This document shows, piece by piece, positions 58,064 through 64,000 of a stretch of DNA of 64,000 nucleotides (within the stretch, counting starts at the first letter, position 1; every line of letters starts with the position of its first letter). Made by a program: the position numbers and the translations under genes. Source of the stretch: Amycolatopsis antarctica (lineage in GTDB: Bacteria; Actinomycetota; Actinomycetes; Mycobacteriales; Pseudonocardiaceae); NCBI RefSeq assembly GCF_002262875.1, contig NZ_NKYE01000005.1, forward strand, positions 186,001-250,000, written 5' to 3'. The notes below the pieces were generated by a model. The model made no database searches. It was not told the DNA's origin and saw nothing but the letters and a program-made list of their open reading frames with translations.

Positions 58064-58273
58064 TCAGCTCCGGGGTGGCTCCTCGCGCAGGCCATCACGC
58101 TCGTAGCTGGTGGCCAGCCCGTTGCGCATTGCCCTCGCCTCCCGCCGCCTGATCTGCCCGCGTGGCATCCGCAGCCGGGTACGTTGCCCCTTCTTGCGGT
58201 CCCGCAGGTCGGATGCGGCGGCGATCGCCACCGCAGCGAGCAGTACCACCAGCAGAATGGCCCAGATCGGCAT
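58064..58273 (-). CDS. Tiny single-helix membrane protein (paralogue of the previous gene)
   Basis: A 69-residue protein: one membrane helix (PIWAILLVVLLAAVAIAAAS) followed by DLRDRKKGQRTRLRMPRG and a basic, Arg-rich tail. The ATG has GAGGGGGAATTCTG upstream. It shares the start M-x-IW-xIL and the DLRD-K-KG element with the downstream gene, so the two are tandem duplicates. It is divergent from the secreted nuclease. Confidence 0.7.
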   Translation of the reverse strand: MPIWAILLVVLLAAVAIAAASDLRDRKKGQRTRLRMPRGQIRRREARAMRNGLATSYERDGLREEPPRS

Positions 58274-58426
58274 CAGAATTCCCCCTCTGTCGTCGATTCG
58301 GACCGTCCACCGTATCGCGTTCGGCGGGAAATGTGAGCCGATCGCTTTCCGTTGTACGTATGTCTTCCTTCGTTCACCCGTTTGAGCGAAGATGCCTCCG
58401 TTGACCCCCAGACGAGAGGACGCCGG

Positions 58427-60367
58427 GTGAGCCCGAGAACGCGTCGACGCACCGTGGTCGCGATGACCGCCGTGACCACGATGGCCACAACCGTCCTGCT
58501 CACCCCGGTGGCGAGCGCCGTGCCGAGCACGGAGACCGTGCCCGGTGCCGTACCGGCGCCGGTGAAGATCCACGACATCCAGGGCACGACCCGGCTCTCG
58601 CCGTTCGACGGGCAGGCCGTCGGCGACGTGACGGGCATCGTCACCGCGATCCGGGGATTCGGCAGTGCGCGCGGATTCTGGTTGCAGGACCCGGAAACCG
58701 ACCAGGATCCACGGACCAGCGAGGCGTTGTTCGTGTTCACCGGTTCCACCACGCCCGGCGTCGCGGTCGGCGACGCGGTGACGGCGTCCGGCACGGTGAA
58801 GGAGTTCTACCCCGATTCGCCGAGCACCTCCAACTTCCAGTCCCTGACCGAACTGACCGGTGCACAGTGGACGGTGAAGTCCTCGGGGAATCCGCTTCCC
58901 GAAACGAAGATCATCGACGAGGGCAGCCTTCCGGAGAAGCTCGCCGCCCAGGTCGGCGGGAACATCGAAGGGCTGCGACTGGAACCGGACGTCTACTCGC
59001 TGGACTTCTGGGAGGCACACGAGAGCGAACTCGCCGGGGTGCGCGACGTGCCCATCGTCGGCCCGAGCACGCAGTACGACGAGCTGTACGTGACGACGAA
59101 ACCGCGGCAGCGGCCGACCTCCCGGGGTGGCACCGGATATCTCGGCTACGAGCAGCCGAACACCGGCGTGCTGAAGGTCGAATCGCTGATCCCGTTCGGC
59201 GAACGTCCGTTCCCGGTGGCCAACACCGGCGACACGCTCACCGGCACGACCTCGGGGCCGGTGGAGTACGACAGTTTCGGCGGCCACACCGTCTTCGCGA
59301 CCGAACTCGGCCAGGTCCGGGAAAACGGCCTCACCCGCGAGGTCACCCGGCCGCAGCGCAGCGGCGAACTCGCGGTGGCGACCTACAACGTGGAGAACCT
59401 CTCCGCCACCGACGAGCAGGCCAAGTTCGACGATCTCGCCCGCGGTGTCGCCGGGCACCTGGCGTCGCCGGACGTCGTGACGCTGGAGGAGATCCAGGAC
59501 AACAACGGCGCGGACGGAAACGGTGACGGCCTGGTCGCCGCCGACGAGACCCTGCGGCGCTTCGTCGACGCGATCGTCGCCGCGGGCGGACCGCGTTACG
59601 AGTTCCGGCAGATCGATCCACAGGACCTCGCCGACGGTGGCGAGCCGGGCGGCAACATCCGCGTCGGCTTCCTGTTCAACCCGGAGCGTGTGTCCTTTGT
59701 GGATCGTCCGGGCGGTGACGCCACCACGCCGGTGGATGTGCGTGCGGACAAGGGAAAGGCCGCGCTGACCGTGTCGCCGGGGCGTGTCGATCCGGCGAAT
59801 CCGGCTTGGGAGGACAGTCGCAAGCCGCTCGCGGGCGAGTTCGTCTTCAAGGGCCGCACGGTGTTCGTCGTCGCCAACCACTTCGCCTCGAAGGGCGGCG
59901 ACCAGCCGACGCACGGCCGGTTCCAGCCGCCGGTCAGGAGTTCGGAGGAGCAGCGCCTGGCGCAGGCCGAGTCGCTGCGTGGTTTCGCCGACGCGGTGCT
60001 GGCCGCGGACCCGAAGGCGAACCTGATCCTGGCGGGAGACCTGAACGACTACCCGTTCTCCTCCTCGGTGCGGAAACTGACCGAGGGTGGCGCGCTCACC
60101 GCGCTGATCGACACCCTCCCGGAGAACGAGCGCTACAGCTACGTGTTCGAGGGCAATTCCCAGGTGCTGGACCACATCCTCGCGTCGAAGGCGCCCCGGG
60201 GCGTCGACTACGACGTGGTGCACCTGAACGCGGAGTTCGCCGAGCAGGCCAGCGACCATGACCCGCAGGTCGTGCGTTTCCGCCCCGGTAGCGGAAACGC
60301 GGCATTGGACGTGATCAACGATCTGCTCGACTGGCTGGAGCGGATCCTCGGCAGGCCGCTTGGCTGA
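58427..60367 (+). CDS. Secreted endonuclease/exonuclease/phosphatase-family nuclease
   Basis: A 646-residue exported enzyme of the ExeM/NucH type. A signal peptide (VVAMTAVTTMATTVLLTPVASA) precedes an OB-fold/lamin-like N-domain with GDVTGIVTAIRGFGSARGFWLQD. The EEP domain begins AVATYNVENLS, with LEEIQDNNGADG (metal Glu), NHFASKGGD, ILAGDLNDYPFSS and the C-terminal SDHDPQV His. It should hydrolyse extracellular DNA or phosphodiesters. The GTG start has GAGAGGA 7-8 bases upstream. Confidence 0.92.
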   Translation: MSPRTRRRTVVAMTAVTTMATTVLLTPVASAVPSTETVPGAVPAPVKIHDIQGTTRLSPFDGQAVGDVTGIVTAIRGFGSARGFWLQDPETDQDPRTSEALFVFTGSTTPGVAVGDAVTASGTVKEFYPDSPSTSNFQSLTELTGAQWTVKSSGNPLPETKIIDEGSLPEKLAAQVGGNIEGLRLEPDVYSLDFWEAHESELAGVRDVPIVGPSTQYDELYVTTKPRQRPTSRGGTGYLGYEQPNTGVLKVESLIPFGERPFPVANTGDTLTGTTSGPVEYDSFGGHTVFATELGQVRENGLTREVTRPQRSGELAVATYNVENLSATDEQAKFDDLARGVAGHLASPDVVTLEEIQDNNGADGNGDGLVAADETLRRFVDAIVAAGGPRYEFRQIDPQDLADGGEPGGNIRVGFLFNPERVSFVDRPGGDATTPVDVRADKGKAALTVSPGRVDPANPAWEDSRKPLAGEFVFKGRTVFVVANHFASKGGDQPTHGRFQPPVRSSEEQRLAQAESLRGFADAVLAADPKANLILAGDLNDYPFSSSVRKLTEGGALTALIDTLPENERYSYVFEGNSQVLDHILASKAPRGVDYDVVHLNAEFAEQASDHDPQVVRFRPGSGNAALDVINDLLDWLERILGRPLG

Positions 60368-60533
60368 ACTTGGCCCCACTGCGGCCATCCGGGCGCGACC
60401 GTGCGTCCGGATGGACGCGAGAATGCGGGAAATGGGTAACGTTCTTCGTAAAGTGACAGAGATTTCTTGACCGGATGTCTTCTGTGTCCGAATGTCATCC
60501 CCACTTACAAGAGGTGAATCCCCGGAGGATGAC

Positions 60534-61286
60534 GTGGTCAAGAAATTCGTGAAGGTGTTCGTGGCGCTGTGCATAGCGCTTTCGGCGTTCGCGGTCACCG
60601 GTTCGGCATCGGCGGCGCCCGCGCAGGCGCCCGTCCAGGCCGCGGACGGCTGCTACACGTGGGCGGGCCCGCTGTCCGAGGGCGCGACCGGCGATCCCGT
60701 GCGCCAGTTGCAGATCCGGGTGTCCGGGTACCCGGGAAGCGGTGAGGTGCTCGGCCTCGACGGCACCTACGGTCCGGCCACCAAGGCGGCCGTGACCCGT
60801 TTCCAGCAGGCGTACGGGATTTCGGCGGACGGCGTCGCGGGTGACGCGACGTTCGCGAAGATCTACGAACTGCAGGACGACGACTGCACCCCGGCAAACT
60901 TCGACTACGCGGAACTCAACGGGTGCAACAGCGACTGGTCCGGCGGCCCGCTGAGCGCAGCCGATGCCAAGGCGAACGCCCTCGTGTCGATGTGGAAGCT
61001 GCAGGCGATGCGGCACGCGCTCGGTGACGTGGCACTCAGCGTCAGCAGTGGCTTCCGCAGCTACTCCTGCAACGACGCCGTCGGTGGGGCCGCCGACAGC
61101 AGGCACCTCTACGGCGACGGCGTGGACCTGATCGGCGCGCCCTCGTTCTGCACTCTCGCCCTGCAGGCCCGCGACCACGGTTTCTCCCAGATCCTCGGCC
61201 CGGGCTACCCCGGCCACGACGACCACACCCACGTGGCCGCCAGCCCGAGCCGGCTCTGGTCGGCCCCCACCTGCGGCCTCGGCTAG
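60534..61286 (+). CDS. Secreted peptidoglycan-binding M15-type peptidase
   Basis: A 250-residue secreted protein. Signal peptide KKFVKVFVALCIALSAFAVT ends near ASAAPA. A PG_binding_1 domain follows (residues about 45-115: DPVRQLQIRV...GLDGTYGPATKAAVTRFQQAYG). The C-terminal M15A-like zinc peptidase has SSGFRSYSCN, SRHLYGDGVDLIG (zinc His and Asp) and DDHTHVA (second His). It likely trims peptidoglycan stem peptides. The GTG at 60534 has GGAGGA 4 bases upstream. A terminator hairpin lies downstream. Confidence 0.91.
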   Translation: MVKKFVKVFVALCIALSAFAVTGSASAAPAQAPVQAADGCYTWAGPLSEGATGDPVRQLQIRVSGYPGSGEVLGLDGTYGPATKAAVTRFQQAYGISADGVAGDATFAKIYELQDDDCTPANFDYAELNGCNSDWSGGPLSAADAKANALVSMWKLQAMRHALGDVALSVSSGFRSYSCNDAVGGAADSRHLYGDGVDLIGAPSFCTLALQARDHGFSQILGPGYPGHDDHTHVAASPSRLWSAPTCGLG

Positions 61287-61309
61287 GGCAACCACAACCG
61301 GAACGACGA

Positions 61310-61347
61310 ACGCCGGGCCGCTCCCTGGGGGTGCGTGCCCGGCGTTT
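61310..61347. terminator. Hairpin between peptidase and tRNA-Ser
   Basis: AACGCCGGGC (61310-61319) and GCCCGGCGTT (61338-61347) are exact complements, followed on the + strand by TCG. It can terminate the peptidase transcript and the convergent tRNA. Confidence 0.85.
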
Positions 61348-61358
61348 CGCCTGGTGGC

Positions 61359-61448
61359 TGGCGGAGGATACGGGATTCGAACCCGTGAGGGCTTTTACAC
61401 CCAACACGATTTCCAATCGTGCGCCTTAGGCCGCTCGGCCAATCCTCC
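61359..61448 (-). tRNA. tRNA-Ser (GGA anticodon)
   Basis: On the minus strand the acceptor is GGAGGAT/ATCCTCC with discriminator G and encoded CCA. The anticodon loop TT-GGA-AA within ACGATTGGAAATCGT gives GGA. A long variable arm and GGTTCGAATCC T-loop confirm tRNA-Ser. Confidence 0.96.
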
Positions 61449-61690
61449 GCGCGGAAGACTACAGGATGCGCTCTCGACCAGCGGTTGCCGGGTCCGAGCT
61501 GGGCAGGCCTCCGGTTCCGGCCGTCGGCGCGCCGGTCGATACGCCGAGGCGGTGGCGGTCTGTTCGGGGTGGCTGGAGGACCCGGCTCCGAGCGGTGAGG
61601 CCGAGGCCTGCTCGGAGATCGAGACGCCCCGGCGGATCGTCGGCATCGGGCTCGCGCTTCCCGGCCTGCTCGGATTCGCCGTGGCGCCTT

Positions 61691-61722
61691 CCTGCCCGGC
61701 CGGCGCGCGCCGGCCGGACAGG
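61691..61722 (-). terminator. GC-rich hairpin after the patatin-like gene
   Basis: CCTG-C-CCGGCCGGCG pairs with CGCCGGCCGG-A-CAGG, one mismatch, almost no loop. It lies 13 bp past the stop of the minus-strand patatin-like gene. Confidence 0.7.
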
Positions 61723-61734
61723 CGGAGGCAACGC

Positions 61735-64000
61735 CTACTCGGGCGGGGTGAGGCGGAAGACCGGATTCACCGGGGACGTGCCGTCGAAGGGTTGCGCGAG
61801 CTGAACGTTGGCCAGATCGCCGAGCCCGGTGAACGCCTCGTTGATCTGCTCCTCGTACGGTTCGCGCTTCGGCCACACGCCGTCGTCCTCGGCGAACCAG
61901 CCCGACAGCTCGCGCGGGATCAGGTACGTGCTGGTGCGATCCTGGTACAGCGGTGAGCGGAACTGCGCCTGCCTGGCCAGCTCGCGGAACTCCCTGATGG
62001 CGATGCGCATCCGGATCCACCGGTAGCGGTCGGTCTGGGTGAGCCCGGGGCTTTCCCCGCCCGTGCCCGCGACACTGAAACGCTGCTTCAGGGTCTCGCC
62101 CGCCTTGTGCCCGCGCAGCGCCAGCCGGGCGATCGACTCCGGGGTCATGAACAGATTCGTGCCGCCCTCACCGAGCCCCTGCCGCACGCTCGCGATCCTG
62201 CCGCGGAAACCGGGCAGCGCCGACTGCATGGTGTCCCGCCAGCCGAGGAAGGTGCCGATGATCCGGCTGCCGAACGCCGCGATGCCGGCCCCGGTCGGCG
62301 ACCACGGCTCCGCCACCACCGTCGAGTCCTGTGGCGCGATGTGCACCTCCTGCTCCGGCGGGACGTCACTGTCCAGCCGGTCGAGGTTCAGGCCGAACGT
62401 GGGCCAGCGGGGGAGCAGCGTGTCGAAGAAGTGGATGGGGAAGTTGCTGGTGATGCCGCCGTCCGAGAACCAGTGCAGTTTTCCCTTGCGGCACAAGGGA
62501 ACCGCCTGAATCAGACCGGGTAGCGACAGGCTCATCCTTGCGCCGAGGATCACCGGGACGTCCCAGGGGCCGGGCATCCAGTGCAGCGTGGTGTCCGGGT
62601 GCCGGGGACACGGCGTCGCGGCCGTGCCGGCCTCGCAGAGCTGCGTCACCACCCGAGCAGGCAGCACCCCGTCGAGGCAGCGGTGGCAGAACTGCCAACG
62701 TGAGTCGTCTTCCTCGGTGCCCTCGAACGGCAGCCGGTACGGCCTTCCGCCACTGAGGTCCGTCGTCATCAGCGCGAGGTTGATCACCCGCTCCGCGCTG
62801 TCGGCGGCCGCCCGGCGCAGGCGTTCGCCCGCGTTCTCCCCGTCGCGCGCGACATCGGGGCCGAGCCACAGATCGCCGAAGGTGAGCGCCCGCCGATCCG
62901 GACCCGGCGCGGTCCCGGCGAGATCGTCGATCCGGTCGGCCAGCCAGACGGCCAGTGGCGGAACACCGGTGGACGCGGGCATCCCGGCGAGCCGGTCGAC
63001 CCGGCTCGGCACGTACGGCGCCGCCCCCGGCACCAGGCCGAAACCGAACCGTTCCGCGTCGGCGAGCACCGGCCAGCACGCCTTCCCGTAGATCGCCGCG
63101 TAGGCGGCCAGTGCGGCGAAGGTCAGCAGCAGCCAGGAGAACAGACCCGCCGACACCGCGACGAGCCACGCGGGAACGGTTCCGGCCGTCGCGGCCGAAC
63201 CCGCCCAGATCAGCAGCCCGGCCAGCCAGGGCAGCAGCGGCAACGCGGGTGCGAGGCCGGCCCGGCGCAGCCTGGACACCGCGAGCCGCGTCACCCACCC
63301 GGCCGCCGTCAGCGCGAGCGCCGCGAGGATCACCGCGATCGGCCAGGGCACCTCGTTCCACCGCTGTGGCGGCAGCGCCAGGTGCACCCCGAGCGGTCCG
63401 GCGAACCAGACGGCGAACAGGACGACCAGTGCCGCCCTCGCCGGTGCGGTCACCGCCATCAGCAGCGCGGCGAGCACGGCGAGGTAGGTGTTGCGGCCGG
63501 TAGTAGCCGGCTTCTGCATCAACGCCGTCGCCAGCCGGTAGACCCGGTGCAGGTTCTCGCTGGGCTGGAAGAGCTGGGCGAGCCGCCAGCGTCCGTCCCC
63601 GGTTCCGGACACGAGCCAGTCGACGAGCTGGGCCAGTCCGGCGAATCCCGGCCGGACCGAGTCGTCCGCTTCGCCGGATCGCCGCGGCGCCGCGGGCTCG
63701 GGCGGCTGTTCGGTCTGCCCGGGTGCCTCGGTGCCCGGTTCGGTCCGCCCGGGGGTTTCGGCGAGCCTGCCGTACTCGGCGGCGGCGGTGGCGGCGGCCG
63801 CGATGGCTCCGGCGGAGGCGCCGCCGATGGAGCGGAACACGTAGTGCTCCGCGAGCGAGCACACGGCCAGCGGGTAGATCACGCCACTGGTCGTGCCCCC
63901 GCGCATGGTCAGATCGCAGGATCGCCCGGCGTACTCGGTGTAGCGGACGTGATCGGAATGCGCCCGGTTCTCCGCTTCGGCGGGTGTCCAGCGCAGCGAC
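61735..64000 (-). CDS. Patatin-like phospholipase family membrane protein, 5' end beyond the window
   Basis: The frame stays open to the right edge. The residues before the first internal Met (RYTEYAGRSCDLTMRGGTTSG) read as coding, so the gene is truncated by the window. Patatin elements are MRGGTTSGVIYPLAV (oxyanion Gly loop), GGASAGA (catalytic Ser in GxSxG) and SDGGITSNFPIHFFD (catalytic Asp in DGG). Between Ser and Asp lie several membrane helices (about 150-280 residues after the Met), an insertion not found in soluble patatins. It probably hydrolyses lipid acyl esters at the membrane. Confidence 0.88.
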   Translation of the reverse strand, partial: SLRWTPAEAENRAHSDHVRYTEYAGRSCDLTMRGGTTSGVIYPLAVCSLAEHYVFRSIGGASAGAIAAAATAAAEYGRLAETPGRTEPGTEAPGQTEQPPEPAAPRRSGEADDSVRPGFAGLAQLVDWLVSGTGDGRWRLAQLFQPSENLHRVYRLATALMQKPATTGRNTYLAVLAALLMAVTAPARAALVVLFAVWFAGPLGVHLALPPQRWNEVPWPIAVILAALALTAAGWVTRLAVSRLRRAGLAPALPLLPWLAGLLIWAGSAATAGTVPAWLVAVSAGLFSWLLLTFAALAAYAAIYGKACWPVLADAERFGFGLVPGAAPYVPSRVDRLAGMPASTGVPPLAVWLADRIDDLAGTAPGPDRRALTFGDLWLGPDVARDGENAGERLRRAAADSAERVINLALMTTDLSGGRPYRLPFEGTEEDDSRWQFCHRCLDGVLPARVVTQLCEAGTAATPCPRHPDTTLHWMPGPWDVPVILGARMSLSLPGLIQAVPLCRKGKLHWFSDGGITSNFPIHFFDTLLPRWPTFGLNLDRLDSDVPPEQEVHIAPQDSTVVAEPWSPTGAGIAAFGSRIIGTFLGWRDTMQSALPGFRGRIASVRQGLGEGGTNLFMTPESIARLALRGHKAGETLKQRFSVAGTGGESPGLTQTDRYRWIRMRIAIREFRELARQAQFRSPLYQDRTSTYLIPRELSGWFAEDDGVWPKREPYEEQINEAFTGLGDLANVQLAQPFDGTSPVNPVFRLTPPE

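Overview
The window is high-GC actinobacterial DNA, most likely from a Pseudonocardiaceae-type genome (Amycolatopsis, Saccharomonospora or a relative). This is inferred from the strong GC codon bias, a PPE-like/EspG type VII secretion module, geosmin synthase, F420-type oxidoreductases and the gene-family mix. The species cannot be named from sequence alone.

Region 1 (1-24232) is the right part of a nonribosomal peptide biosynthetic cluster, all on the + strand. It opens inside an NRPS adenylation domain and continues with a 4105-residue NRPS (C-A-PCP-E / C-A-PCP / C-A-PCP-E). Next come a clavaminate-synthase/VioC-like Fe(II) oxygenase, an MFS exporter and a P450. A tightly coupled cassette follows: B12-dependent glutamate (methylaspartate) mutase small and large subunits, a stand-alone class II aaRS-like enzyme of the AsnRS/AspRS type without an anticodon domain, a GltB-like FMN-barrel protein without its Fe-S segment, a PP-loop ATPase with a CxxC motif, and a cystathionine-gamma-synthase-like PLP enzyme. 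Binding-pocket residues read by eye suggest an Arg-like residue (module 1), a Gln/Glu-like residue (module 2) and Thr (module 3, an exact Thr code); modules 1 and 3 are epimerised to D. The oxygenase keeps an Asp-x-Asp pair at the spacing VioC uses to bind guanidine, which fits an Arg substrate. The mutase cassette plausibly builds a modified 3-methylaspartate-derived residue. It is the candidate undescribed system here.

Region 2 (24233-25140) is a junction without a convincing gene, closed by a strong hairpin. It separates the cluster from chromosomal genes.

Region 3 (25149-64000) is ordinary chromosome: geosmin synthase; a quinone-oxidoreductase-like enzyme; a four-gene type VII secretion satellite (EspC-like protein, DUF3558-type lipoprotein, PPE-like protein, EspG); DsbA/CcdA-type thiol-redox genes; SWIM and SNF2 proteins; two ABC exporters each beside a divergent regulator; a TetR/NAD(P)-binding pair with two operators; a FUSC-family protein; prephenate dehydrogenase, an M20 hydrolase and tadA with its partner; two tRNA-Ser genes (CGA and GGA anticodons); a secreted nuclease; an M15-type peptidase; and a patatin-like protein cut by the right edge.
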